Assembly: GCA_000226015.1 (NCBI GenBank)
Contig: JH153208.1
Location: 30,248-94,247 of the forward strand
From: Mnemiopsis leidyi
Lineage: Eukaryota; Ctenophora; Tentaculata; Lobata; Bolinopsidae
Reading direction: 5' to 3'
Length of the DNA stretch: 64,000 nt
Positions 37,591 to 51,700 of this stretch are shown here, piece by piece. Numbering within the stretch: position 1 is the stretch's first letter; each line of letters starts with the position of its first letter. The notes under the pieces were generated by a model. That model was not told where the DNA came from, searched no databases, and worked only from the letters and a program-made list of their open reading frames with translations. A program made the position numbers and the translations under genes.

Positions 37591-37615
37591 AAGTATGAGT
37601 ATAACTACAAAATTG

Positions 37616-37709
37616 TAGGTTGATTGTGATAACCTACTGTCGCGGCCATCACGCGCTCTCAGGCATTTCTGGCCTGGCAATTCTACTTCTAGACGCGCAT
37701 CGCCCGTTG
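37616..37709. mobile_element. Short element with target duplication, copy 1
   Basis: A 94-base segment flanked by a 12-base direct repeat ACTACAAAATTG (37604-37615 and 37710-37721). Its core (GATAACCTACTGT, GCGGCCATCACG, CGCCCGTT) recurs at 40604-40707, where the flanks are a different short direct repeat. Two insertions with different target duplications mark it as mobile. Confidence 0.75.
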
Positions 37710-37719
37710 ACTACAAAAT

Positions 37720-39490
37720 TGCAAGTACAACTACAAACTACAAAGAGCTGAAAGTAAAATCTTAATAAACTAAAAAACATTTCGCACCTCAGATATCGAT
37801 GCAGAGATTCAGATAATCAGTAGCACGACATCCAGGAGCTAACGAACTACATTTCTAGTTCCACTTCGGGATCTGGTCTAACTCTAAGGAGGAACTGTAG
37901 TCTCGAGTTGTGGTTTGGTGGTAGACATCGCCGTGTAGCGTCTAGGTGAGGGACTACCAGCTCTCTGTAGCTCTGTGATTTTGACTTCTCTGATATCCAT
38001 TCCTTCCTTTTCACCATTGCTGTGTCTAGTTGTTTTTGTGTTAGTTATGTTGTTTTAAAATCAGAATGGACGTCAGAATTTTTTGGGATCAGGAGTCAGC
38101 ATTTTTTTCTATTATTTGACTGCGATTAACCATTAGTATTTCCAATTAAGAATAAAATTTGACTTCAAGAAACGATGTCATGTGGTGTAAGAGATTTCCG
38201 ACTTCTAGTCCTACGGCCTCCCAAAAAATTCTGATGTCCATTTCGAAGTTTTTAAAAGCTTACAAGGTGGTGACGACAAATTCAATATTCGATATCATTA
38301 TCAATTAAGAGTTTCAGTATCAGCTGCGTTTCAAAATCGAGAGCTGATATTTGAAGAGGCTGTTTCAGCTTTGCCTTCAGCTTCTTGAGCAGATTTTTGT
38401 TGAAGAGATTATATCCGTCTAAGCTGCGAGAGTCGGGTATTACCGCCACAAAATTGTTGATCTTTAATCGACCTTGATTTGTATTTCTGGAAAAAATTCT
38501 GGTTCCGATTTTAATGGTTAATTGTTATGGAGTCGTGGTTTAAACAGGTTAATCTCAGTTCATTTCGGGAATCTAGAATTCATATGGTATAGGTGCACTG
38601 CGCAGGTACTGAGACCTGCTGTAAATTTTGGCATTGAATTTGGATTTATAATTCTGGAGATAAGTTATACTGAGCAATTTTTGAATAATCATAAGCATTT
38701 TTTGAATAATCATATTCATAATAACGTTGAACAATTATAATGAGATAGTTATTGCTTATCAATCAATCAATATGTTAAAAATATCATTATCCCCACCCAA
38801 AACTTGAGATAAATAGGTTTATCCAGCAGCTTATAGTGCAAGTATATAATTCTAGGCTACAACAAGGTAAAATGTTGATAAAAATCGTAATAAAAACAGA
38901 TGTTAACTTTGCAGCCGACGAGGTTTAGTTTGACCTCCATTACACTGCCAAAAATATTGTATCCAGACAGGATGTTAGAATAGATAGCTTTAGCTTTTCA
39001 GGGTACTGAATATGTTTCTTTTCCTATCTTAAAGTTAATCGTTGAGGCGTTTTTCTCAAATGTGTGGCAGAAAAAATACGTTTACAACAATAAGTGAAAT
39101 ATCCTAAAAGCAAAATTTAGGTAAAAATATTTCGATGGCGGAATATTTCATTTGAAGAAATCGCATTCTAGTCTTAAAGGAAGTAAATCGTTCGTCGTCC
39201 AAGCATTACCAAAAATAGGTAATCAAATAAGTAAAAAGGTCTTTAAGTTACACAATCTAACTCTAAGTTACATAACCTAACAAGTGAGAAAGTGCAGTAA
39301 CAGTTCTTTGTTCAACAACAAACACTAACGTATATCGATTATCGCTTTCATCCAGGAAATTTACATAGGGCGATTATACTGGATTATATCGTTTAATTAA
39401 TTGGTCGGAATAAAAGAAATTCAGCAATACGAGGATGAAGGAGAGACGAGACTATTTCCCAAACAGGCAAGAAAAGACACAAGGAGTTAT
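37720..39490 (+). pseudogene. Decayed duplicate of the 29.6-30.8 kb segment
   Basis: This block is a diverged copy, same orientation, of the end of the second PDI gene plus the following small gene. It includes a decayed copy of the PDI last exon (ACATCCAGGAGCTAAC, CTAAGGAGGAACTGTAG), the 3' flank (TGTGTCTAGTTGTTTTTGTG), the ATG region of the small gene (ATGGACGTCAG) and its later exons (TATCCAGACAGGATGTT, ATACGAGGATGAAGGAGAG). Relative to the original it has extra blocks at about 38100-38215 and 38300-38930, and lacks the MITE. Reading frames are interrupted, so it is not expected to encode either protein. Confidence 0.8.
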
Positions 39491-39712
39491 CTCATCATCG
39501 TCAAGGGATAGGGAAACAATTGTACCTCGCTTTATCTGATTGATTTCTGGACCTGAAGGCGAGATGAAATGAAACTATGGAATATTTCAACTTATACAAT
39601 TAATATATTTAATAACACCACAAAGTATTACTCTAACCCCCCCCCCCTCGAGGAATAATGTGAAAATAATCTTGATCTCGAACTAACTAATATAAATGAA
39701 ACACGGGGTCCA

Positions 39713-42700
39713 CTAACCTAGGTCCGTGTCAAAAGTTTGAGATATTTCCTGGAGTACTTTGTCTTTCTTAACTCGTCTCCAAGTAGTCAGAACCCCAGTC
39801 GCTGTATCGATCTGAGAAGACAGATTACAATATTAAATGGTTATTATAGAACCAGTCTGCTATCATGAAATTCCTACTAACTAACAATTTGAAATGCAAA
39901 ATTTGCAACACACACAATTAATAACTTGTAAGCATGTTTCAATAATGCACAACTAAAGTGAAATCAAGAAGCAGACTCTCTATACATACGGGTCGAGGGG
40001 GTGCTATAGTCAGCACTACAACGTTCAACTGCTCAAACTGTTCAGCTAGAACACTAAGGAACTCCCTGGTATCCATAGCTTTGTGCACTGTGTTTATCAC
40101 TAGCAGTTTTAGATCCGATTTTGACGTCAGGAAATCTTCACATCTGTCTATCAGTTCCTCGTCTACTGTACCTGCAGCGGTGCGACACTTTAGTAACTAT
40201 AGTAACTTTGTTAGCTTTAGTAACCTTAGTAACTGTAGTAACTTGAGTAACTATAGTAACTTTAGTAACTTTAGTAACTTTAGTTACTATAGTAACTTTA
40301 GTAACTTTAGTAACTTTAGTAACTTTAGTAACTATAGTAACTTTAGAAACTAACTTTAGTAACTTAAGTAACTTTTGGTAACTTTGGTAACTTTAGTAAC
40401 TTGAGTAACTTTAGTAACTTGAGTAACTTTAGTAACTTTAGTAACTTTATAAGTTAAGTTTGAAATTAGGTTAGTAACTTAAGATCGCATCTCTTATATC
40501 TAGTCTTGTTACTTGTAGATACAGAACCTATCTCCAGTAAAAACAATTTTTGGAGATTGGAGAAAAGGTCACTTGAATTGGCGGAGAGCACATAGTGAAG
40601 AAATTGCAAGTTGATAACCTACTGTGGCGGCCATCACGTGTTCTCACGCATTTGTGGCCCGCGGGTGACATAATTCCAAGAAATTCTAGATGCGCCTCGC
40701 CCGTTAATGAAGAAACAGTGATGGAAAATGGTTATGGGATGCACCAAACATTGATATAAGTTAGCCCACAAAAAGGACGAACCTGTAATTGTTTTGAACT
40801 GATAAAAGTCGATATCAGAATGAGAAGAGACAGTGGCGAGCTCTGGAGACACCACCATGACAGGAAGAGAGAGGTTCACCCAGACGTCCACCATCTGCTT
40901 CATGATGGAGTTCTTGGTGGAGGTGTCTCCACCGTGCACCAGGATGTAACTCGGCTGGGTCACGTTTATGTTCAGGAACTTGGACTCTCCTGAATCAAAC
41001 AGTTAAGAGAGGACTAAAAACAGAGAGGATGTGGGTAACAATTGAATCAAAGTTTGATCTGAATCCAAGTCCTATAAGTCAAGAATATAATTATATTATA
41101 GTTTATAGTTAAGAGAGAAAAACAGCCAAGCGCATTTGTCCAACAGACCTGATACACCAATACTGCAGGGTTTTCTCTGAGAAGAAGTGAAGAAAGTCGT
41201 ATAGTGGTCCTCTTCTTCTTCTTCTTCCTCCTGATCTTCAACGGCCTCCTCTTCTGCCTCATCAACAGCCTCCTCTTCTGCCTCGTCAGCGGCCTCCTCT
41301 TCTGCCTCGTCAGCGGCCGACTCAGAAGATAATTTCAACTCGGTGAAGGTCTCAACAAGAGTCTCCTCCTTCATTCCAGTCGCACTTAACTCGGAAACAT
41401 TGTCTACCAGGACTCCAGAAGAGCGACTGGACATGGAACCCAGCCCAGCTGACAACTCCGAGTCTGATTTAGCACAGAGAACATAGTCGGACTCCGAGGA
41501 CGAGCGAGCCGGGGTCCGGGAGAAGTTTTGATCTGGTGAGTTCGTTGAAGTGGGGGAGGTTTGACGGGGAGAATTAGATAGCAGTGGGAGTTTCGGAACC
41601 GGAGTGGCTTCAGGAGAAGTGACTTCCACAGTGCCTGAGCTTGGCTCCGTGGATGACTCGACATTTTGAGGGCCTGATTTCGCTGAGGAAGTTTCTGGCG
41701 AAGATTCTAAAACTTGAGCGTCTAGCAGAGGGGCATCTGAGACAGGTCCGGTAGAGTGAGAATCTGTTTTCTCTCTTTCTCCATCATCCGGCGTGGGAGC
41801 GTCTTCAGCCGAATCTTTAACGGAAAAATCTTCGCTAGACTGTGGCTGTGCTAACGATACATCAGGCTCTGAAACACGTGGACTGTCTGTGTATGCCTGA
41901 GGAGTAGGCTGACTGGCGCCCTGTCCCTCCGCTAAAGAAGTAGACTGACTGAGAATATCTCCTGTATCGTTTTGCTCATCTATAACGTCTACCTGATCTG
42001 AGTCGACGGGAGGGCTGTACAGCATGTCTTCAAAGTTCGTATACAGCGAGTTAGATTTTTGAGGTTGTTTGACAGGATGAGCAGTTTGATTAGAGTCTGT
42101 GTTTGACTGTGCTGTTTCAGTCGATGTGATGTTTCCGTTTGTCATGTGATCAGACGTGGGAGGTGGTACAATAACCGGGGCTGGCAGCGATATTGGGGCA
42201 GTCACTTCGTGAGGAACAGAACTGACAGTCTCTGAAGGTGCTATTACAACTGGTGTGACATTTTCTGAGTGAGCTGAAGCCGCACCAGCGAGACTAGGTT
42301 CGGCGGGAGTAGTTCCGGGTGTCCTACTAGAGTCTGGTAAGAGGGAGGGCTGGGGAGGGGTCGTTGCAGCTGGTGTCTTGGTCTCCGTGACGACGGGAGC
42401 AGTCGGCCCGGTAACAAGAGGTTCAGTTGAAGAAGGAGGTCGGGTAGTTGGTGGGGCGTTGGGAGGAGTGGTAAAGTGGGAAGGTGGCACGAAGACTCGT
42501 TGTGTCGGCAGGTTCAGAGCTACGTTAATTGTCCTCTTTCCCCTTGGTAACGTTTTTACTTCCGTCAAGAATATCCTGAAAGAAAAGCGAAAATGTATTT
42601 CGGATTTAGGGCTTAGACGATAGGATAACCACCAAACTAAATAGTTATTCCTAGCATAGTCAAATTTTGGAACGAAATAATTCAAGCACAAAACATCAAA

Positions 42701-45700
42701 CGAATAATAATGTTAAATGCTACTTTAAAACATGAAATCTTACCTTGGCCTAGATTTGAGACACTTATAAAACTCTTTGGTTAGATTCGCTGTGTCGACA
42801 GATCCGCCCACCTACAGAAAATGATCAACTAGTAGAAAATATTACGCATCGAGATCTATAATCCGGGGGTATTACACGATGAAGTATTTGATGAAGAGTT
42901 AAAAGAGCCGATCTGAATAGTTAGAAAAAGAACTTAGAGACAGGCAACATGATCTGAAAGGCATTTTCAATCACAACTCCGTCTTTTATTTTGTATTTTC
43001 CAAAGGTATTAAGAAGATGAAATATTGAACTGTGAAAAAATATATATAAAAAAACCTACGTTGAATTCTTTGGCGAACATTTTGACGAGATCAGTGATAG
43101 GGACGGCTGCTACAGAGCCACTACACACTGTCTCTCGAACTTTGTTATACGTCCAGTGTTCGGGAGAACCCTTCGGTAGGTCTGGTGGGTGGTGGGGTTA
43201 GAGTTTGTTTTCTTTGGTAGGTCTAGTGGTTGATGGGGATAGAGTTTGTTTTGTTCGGTAGGTCTGGTGGGTGGTGGGGTTAGAGTTTGTTTTGTTCGGT
43301 AGATCTGGTGGGTGGTGGGGTTAGAGTTTGTTTTGTTTGGTAGGTCTGGTGGGTGGTGGGGTTAAAGTTTGCTTTTTCGGTAGGTCTGGTGGGTGATGAG
43401 GTTAGAGTTTGTTTTGTTTGGTATGTCTGGTGGGTGGTGGGGTTAGAGTTTGTTTTGCTCGGTAGGTCTGGTGGGTGGTGACTGGTTGGGTAAGTTTTGT
43501 TTGTAACTACTATTCAAACAAAAAATGGGAATCTTATGGTTAAAATAAGCGCCAGTTATACCCGTAACATGAACAATGTAACCAGATTTGTAGTAACAGA
43601 AATATCTTACCCGGGATAACGGCAGGAATCCGCTCCAGGATCTCCCAAGAGTACCCGTTAGGAGCTATCATGTTGAACATGTTGGGAGGGAGGTTCTGAT
43701 TATGTTGGGTGGAAGAAACTCCGTTGACAGGTACTGTAGAGGGAGTGGAGGAGGAGGGGGCGGTTCTTCCTGTCGCTGATAGTGGGGGTGTATCATGCTG
43801 GGACTGTCTTGTTGTGGAGGGGATGGAGTCCATAGTTGGGGGTCTCGTAGCGGAGTTTGGCGCTCTGGTGGAGTTGGGGATTCTGGGGGAGGGAGAAGAT
43901 CTGGGAGCTCTTGGAGAAGAGTTAGGGACTCTCGTAGAAGGAGAAGAGTTTGTGTCAGGTGGTCGAGTAAGAGTCCCTGAGTTCGGTTGCCTGACAGAGC
44001 CGTTACTTGAGTTGAGTGTACTGTCGGGTGTGGTAGAGTTAAGCATGTCTTCAAACTGAGATACAGGTTGCACACTACCTGGAAAGTTAGGAGGTATGGT
44101 GGACGGAGGAAGTTCCGAGTTTGGAGGTCGAGTTATTGACGGTGAGCGAGAGTTAGGGAGCCGGAGACTACCAGAACCTAGGCTCACACCACTTGCTGGG
44201 GTGTTGGATATTGTAAATGTGGGTACGTAGTTGGAGACATTTGCAGGATCTGACGCAGGAGGACGAGTTATTGAACCGTTTGCAGAGGCGGAAGCTGGAC
44301 TAGACGATGTTGTCGTCCTTGTCTCCTCCTTCTGAACAGGTTTGTCAGAAGACACAGACTCAGTATCCGAGTAGCCAGGTGGAGGACCGGCTATGTTGGA
44401 AACTACCGGACTAAGTATGCTGTGTTGGTGACGCTTTGCGGTTGGGTTGTAGCTGCTGTCGAACATGCTCAGCTCCGCGGAAGTGTCGAAACTGATAGAT
44501 ATAGGTGTTGTGGGCGGAGGTGTCTTGTAAGCGGTTTCTGGGGCCGCTGTTGTAAGAGGTTTGTTCGTTTGGAACAAGTCTAGTTCAGAGGACAGGCGTC
44601 CGGGTGAAGTTGTAGGGGATTTTTGGGGGGATTTCTCTTTAGTCTTCTGAAATGTTTTAGAACTTTAGAAGTACAGAACTTTAGAAGTACAGAACTAAGT
44701 TTCAAGGATCTAAAGAACAATATATATTATACAGTTCATTTGAATAGTAATTCAGCTCAAATATTGATACAGATTATATTAGCACAGGATTCCTTTGAGG
44801 AAGCATTTAACAGCTGTTCGCATCAATGTAAATGATGGAATGAAACAAGCACAAAATATCCAAATTACCTTAGAGTCAGCGAAAGCCGATCGAATTCCCT
44901 CCAGAACAGTTTTGTGAATCTGCGCGATTTTGTCGACGGGCCCAGTGACAGATATGTTGTCATTTTCGTACGGAGTGAAGTTAATACTCGAACCGGGGAA
45001 TGCTGAAATAACATTGATTCTTCAGTTTTTAAAAAACTGTTGTGTTAGCCTTAAAGATTGAAGCAATTATCATTTTTCACAAGATCTTATTATGTTTTCC
45101 AGTGCCTTGGTAGTTAGAAATTCTGATTTATTTATCTCGGCAACAGATAGATGTGGCTCCAAAAATTTGCTAAGCACCATTCAGCTATACACTCTAACGT
45201 CAAATGAAAAAACAGTCTTAGACAGACTATATATAAGTCGAATACAGACTATCTATATATAAGTCGAATACAAGCTGAGTTTTAACGAACCATGAATAAG
45301 CTTCTCCACGATTTCTCTATTTCGATACACGAATCCATTTTCTTGGGGAGTCATAGAAATTAACTTGGTAATAACTTGAACAGGATGACTCGGTACGTTT
45401 GATGAAGGAGCAGGTTGAGAGTCTGATGGGCTTGACGAGGGTGGTGGCTTGATCTCCTCAGAAATCTTGGACTGTTGATCGCTCGGAGAGGAGGCCACCT
45501 GAGCCATCGTCTTTACGGGAGGAGGCGATTTTACAGACGGTTTACCCTGAAAGTTTGGGAGTACAACTACAGCCGCATTCAGGTAGAATTTGTCAGAGAG
45601 GAAACTATTAAGTTAACATGTGCAGACTGCCTGACTGCAGCATAACCAACATGCACTAACTGAGGCAGTGCTTAATACAATTTTTCCGTGTATAGTTATT

Positions 45701-48700
45701 GATTGGCCAAAGAGAAACTGCCAAAATTCGTTACATAAAGCTGTGTGGGAAAGAAATTCTGGCAGTCAAATACAATGTGCGATTAATAAATTCTAACAAT
45801 AACAAGAAACAAAGTCTTGATAAGATGGATGAACAAAAGGGTAATTCTTACATGCATTAATTGGGCTATTGATGGGATAAGATTTAAAAAAAGAAAGAAG
45901 TAGGCTTGCGAAACAAAAAAGAGAAAGCAGGCTTGCGAGAAAAAGAAAAAGAGGAAGCAGGCTTGCGAAGTTGTAAAATTAAATGCGACACGCACTGCCA
46001 ACCTTCTCAACATAAACCTTGTCATGTAGAATTATCATCTCCTGGATCTTCACTTTCGCTGCCTTCACATCTGCTGTCTTCCCGCTCAGGATCAGACTCG
46101 AGTCTGTCTGGATCAACTCCAAGTCGGGGTAGCCTGGAGGAGTTGTAGATCAGTTTCATCCTGGTTTAATATAGGTAATTCAATAGGTTTATCAGAATAT
46201 GTAAATAAGATACAGAATTGCATTTATACCGCTCTCTAAACCACGGTAGATAAGACTTGGATTTGCGAACAAAGGTTTACTATAACTTAAGAGTAAACTA
46301 TTCTTATATTTCATTTTAACCAGCTTCCCAGCTTCAACTTGTGAAAGTTCAGAACTGGCATTCTAAAATTACACTGGAATCGAAGAGTCCAACGAGCTGA
46401 AGGCTCAATTGGGTTTAACTTCAAAGACGTCAAGTTTAAAGAGGAAAAAGCTAAAAAAAAGTGTTAATGTTCAAAGAGATAAACTTTGAAAGGTTCAAAA
46501 AGAGATAAAGGTTCAGTAATCTCCAGTTCAAACCTTTGACGACACTCTGGACGAGGTAGAGGTTCCTCCTGGCCAGCTCTAACTGTCTTTCAGACAGGTT
46601 GTTGAGAGGGGACTGGTAAAGTTTCTCTGGTGTTGTTATTCCCTGTACAATGGGAATATTATAAAATGTAGGAAACTTACAATTACAGATTTAAAGGAGT
46701 TCGTTATATCGACCAGTAAGATTTACAACATGTAAAGGATGAGTAGAAAAGATGAGTCGATAATTGAAAGAGACATAAAAATAATTTTGAGGCAAAGATA
46801 ACACACACAGTCAGTCAATAACGGACAGTCATTTCTGGCAGTGCGGTATAAACTTAGGTTGCGCTGTTTTAAATTTTATTTTTGGATATACTCGAAACTT
46901 CAACCTTCAAATATCTATACTACACGGCTAGGCTGCCGACTTCCAGCCACGAAGTTGCTGCTTTGAAGAAAGAGAATGAAAATATTAATTAATATTAATT
47001 AATTAATTAATTAATATTAATTAATTAATTAATTAATATTAATTAATAACTTCTGTCATTTGCGATATGTCACCGGACTGTCCGCTATAGACAGCGTGTC
47101 ACAAAATTGTTTTTACTTTCTTACCTTTTAGCAAGGTCAGCAAAGGTTTAACGGAAAATAAAAGAGTTGCACGTATTTGTCAGCGGATTTTGATCAAAAA
47201 CCAACCTTTGTTTTTCATTATTTTGTGACACACATTATTATAAGACTGTTTAAATTAATTTTTTAATCAAACATACTTCATTAGGCTTGTCATGACAGAG
47301 GAAGGCGAGAAAGATAAAATTGTTAAGTAACAACACGGTACACTTAAGCACAGTAGCTGCAATACCGAGAGATTGTACTCTAATCGGATATTCGGCCTTG
47401 GTATAGATTTACGAAAATCAGTCATTATCACAAATCAGTTTTCAGTTGCATTGACATTTATCATCCTCCTGCTGTTAAACTCACGAATAACAAGACCAAA
47501 TGGTACAGTGCAGATTGAAGCAAATTCCAAAGGAAAAGCATATGCCTGATCACGCGTTCCTAGGTTTAAAGAAAGACAGTGCTGACTGCTCCTCCATAAG
47601 AAAAGTTTAATGAATGAAGTTTCCATAATTTTAGTACATCGAATCATGAAGACCATGATTGCATGATCAGGACTTGCTGGTGTTTGACATCCCGATTAAT
47701 TACTCAGCTAGCAGTAGCATTACAGTACAAAGAACACAGGTGATCAAAACAGAGACAACCTCGGTACGTTATACGTACACCAACCTTGCCAATGTCGAAC
47801 TTGGAAGCTCCAGAAACCTCACAAGGTTGGATCTTGATGGTCTCTAGCGGTCTGTCGTCAAGCTTGTCCAGTAGAGTGTAGACCTTGGTAGGCAGGGGCT
47901 CCCCACTTTGGAGAATTAGCTAGGGAGGCAGGAACATTGTTAGAATTAATATAAGTGAAAATGTCTCTCTTTAGCTACATTGGATCGTCAAAATAGATTG
48001 AACTATCTAATTTATACAAGTGTTTAGTTTTATTTGTATCTGGCCAAATTTGGGTTTTCTAGCTTTAACGGGAATATAAGAAGATTAATTAGCTAATAAG
48101 GATATTAAATGTCCGATATCATATAAAATGAGCGGTTCCTCATAACAAAAATGATGTAAACTATGATCTGATTTACTGGAGAAAACGTGTCACAAGAAAA
48201 GGAAAGTATTGCAATCAAAGAGAAAGAACAAAGTTGGTGCTTTCCATCAAACAAGGAGTGGCAAGGTGAGTTAGGGGCCTCTTTTTGCTCTTATGTACAT
48301 TGTACAAAAATGTGTGTAGTTACCATGACAACTGTGTAGAACGTCATGTTGCACAGGTGTGTAGAAGTTACATATCATGTGACCAAAAATGGAGAATCTT
48401 TGTACTTGAATGTAAGTTTTGCCACCACAAGACCAATAATTGTAAATGTAATGACATAATACATGGTGGTTATAATCTTTAAGAGGAAGTTACGCTTCCA
48501 AAGTTTTCGCGTCACTATCAGGATCAAATACTTTCTTGATAACAACCTCTTTGAAAACAACTGATAACAACTGGTCAAATGAGCAAAAGAAGCAGGGAAT
48601 CAAACTAATTCCTGTTTCCAAAAATTGTGGAGTGTGGACGTCCCTAACTCTGATTTCTTAACCAGGTGAAGATATATAAAAACATCACTTTCTGGACCAA

Positions 48701-51700
48701 ACCGAAGTTGTGAACTTAGGAAGACTTCAGTGCAACACACAAGAGCAGACCCGTATACTTTGACGTGAAGTTTCTCTGAAGTGACAAAATCTGACAAGTG
48801 CAAGTCAGGTGACTGGAAGATCCATCACTGTTCCTTTTAGCACCATGTACATATTGATATTTGATAAGCCATGAACGTAAGGGTCATGTAAAACACCACT
48901 TATAACGACTTGTTAGTACAGCACTATGATGGGAGGGCAACAAACTCATCAGCAAAGCACGAATATCGCGGTATCACTAGCGGCAACGATGTAAGTAATG
49001 AGTATTGAGTATCTCCTTGAAAATTGAGACATTCCCACAACCAGTGTTAGTGTTGATGAGCACATTCCTGGCTAGCTTTGTCAGCGGAATATCAAGAACC
49101 AGGCTTGAACAAGGTAGAAACTGGTTCTAATTGGCTGGCTCCTAAATCAGTGCTGTTTGATTTATCACACAGTCTCAACTTATATCTTTAGTAAGTCAAG
49201 CCGACAGTCAACTGTAAAGCTTAAATCTGTTGACAACCCTAGGGCGCAGAACTGAAAGTTCTGAAAGTACAAAGCTTCACGCAAACCCTAACCCCAGCAA
49301 TTAACTGATGAAGATGTAGTACATGAAGATGTAGTACATTGTAAATATTTTTGTGAATAACCACCTGTTTCACTTGTCGACTTGCTACTAGAAGCAGAAG
49401 AAAATTTATACTTTCATTTATCTGTTAATTCACGTCATGCGTAAAACAACGCTTCTCTTACCTGTGAAGTATATAACTTCGCAGCTAAATAACAGCAAAC
49501 CATCTTCCTGTTTCAATTCTACAACCGCGAAGTCAAAAAGAGCTCATAAATGTCAATCTGAAATATACCATACGGCCAATATACACCGGATGAATCGTTA
49601 AGTTACAAACAGCTCAATCTCAGATATAAATTCTACAATTCTACAAATTAAGAATAGGGTGCAGGACAGAGGGACAACTATCTGGTGGCGGATACTATAC
49701 GGGACAGTTAGAGCACACAATTACAATCAAATTTCCCCAATATGAACATGATAGTGGAATTAGGAAAGTTAGAGGCAGTGTCTGTAATAATCATGGTCAC
49801 ATGATCGAATAGGAGGTTATACTGGTCACAATTCGGACACACCTGTTGGTGGAAGTTGATCAAAACACAATGGTTTACAGAGGTGCTCTGAGCTCTCTCC
49901 CTCTTTCGCTCGAGGGTACTCGCGGAAGAGCATCGTTATTGGATTTCGTTGTTCATGTGCACTGAAATATCTACCTACTGTAACAACAGATAGACATGGT
50001 ACATCCGTGATACTTAATCGTATATTAGCAAGAGCTAATATTTCCTCGATGAAGTGCTATGAGCCAAATAAGCTAATTGTATGTAGTAATATTACAACAA
50101 CAAAAACTTCTATAAAAACATGAGGAAAGTGGCGGTGTAGTGGTTTCATTCACGCTTCCCATGCAGCAGACCGGGGTTCGATCCCCGGCTACATTGCAAG
50201 TCGGCCAGTCACCAGACTGTGTCTGGTACAGCTTTGGCTGGAAATGCACACTCCCTGGCTCGTAAGATTAACCCCCCTACAGCTAGTTTAGTTGCTCGGT
50301 ACGGTTCAGGGTTTATTAAAGGAGATGAGCACCTCAGGCGGCTATCCCATCTTAGGGAGTGATCTAAATCAGCATATGCACTGGCCACTGCATTGCATAA
50401 TATCAGAATATCAAAACATGGCACTTTGCACCACTTTAACTACTAAATGTCAAAACACTATTTAATTTTAGAGGCAACTCAGTTGCAAACATTTACTTTA
50501 CTAGCGGGAAATAATCGTTCTCAGTTATTAATACTTGATATGCTACATTTGTATAACAGGGGCAGCAGTTTATATTTCAAGAATTTCTTACTTCCCTTAA
50601 GTTGTAAAAATTTAAAACTTCCTACTCAGTAGTGATCATACAAAACACAGAGCCAAATATGCAATCTTCGGTCGACTCAGCCGAATGACCGGGAACCGTG
50701 ATTGAGGGTTAAATGAAGAGGGTATCCGTTTAAAGATCTAGATTCTAGAATCTTCCAGGTGCCCCTTTACTCCTTTAGCACAACTGCAAAAGGGCCTGGG
50801 TACAGGTGTAACAAATACAAAATACTGATTAATGACCAATAACTAAAAACGAATCATGGGCACTATGAAAAACAGCAAAAGACGATGTAAAAGAGACTAA
50901 GGTTATTATGTAAGTATTATTTCACAAAATTATAAAAAAGAGTAAGAAGACTGGTTGCAAAAAGCCTCTTATTGGATAAAACCATATTTATTTCCCCCAA
51001 TTCCCCCTACTCATTTCAGTTTCTTTAAGTTTCCTTTCCTACATCCCTCAAATAAACACACATTTGTACGTTGAAAACAAACCTTGGTATTCCGATCGAT
51101 TGCCAGGTCGGTAAAGTATTTCTTCTGTAGTATCTGGTAGCCGAACGATCCAACAGTAGAGGTGAGATCGGTGTACATCACCACCTTAGCTTTTCTTCCA
51201 CTTATACTCTGAAATTGTATTGTGTACAATGTATATTGTACATTGTACATCAGTTTTACAACTACTTGAATACTCTCAAATTGTACTGTGTTCAATGTAC
51301 ATAGTATATTACTATTAGTGTACACTGTTTGTACCACTAACTTAGATTAGTTCTATCATTTTCCCGCGTTTTAGTATCGATTTTCCAAGATGGAATACCA
51401 GCACGTAACACAACTGTGAGGAAAATAAAAACAAATCCGAGTGAAAGAACTTAGAAAAAGTGAACAATTTAGTAAACCTTGTTTTCTAAGGCAGACTTGA
51501 CTAGCTGCGGAGTTGAGAGAAGTATGTGTGGAATGTCGGAGAACGTTGTGTTTGGGTCTAACATCACTTCTGATATCAGCTGGGCAAGAACAGTTTTAGG
51601 AACATAAAGCTAAAGACACAACAGTGATTTTCAAGTTTGAAATCTCTCAAGTTTCGCGAATCCAAAATATCATTAAAATTAAGTTTTAATCTAAAATGTA

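Noticed and set aside
43709-44059. 116-codon plus-strand frame (Glu/Gly/Val-rich)
   Set aside because: Antisense shadow of the Ser/Pro/Thr-rich exon of the KH-like gene.
50134-50206. Functional tRNA-Gly gene
   Set aside because: The head is too short, its acceptor stem has G-U pairs, and it continues into a SINE-like body.
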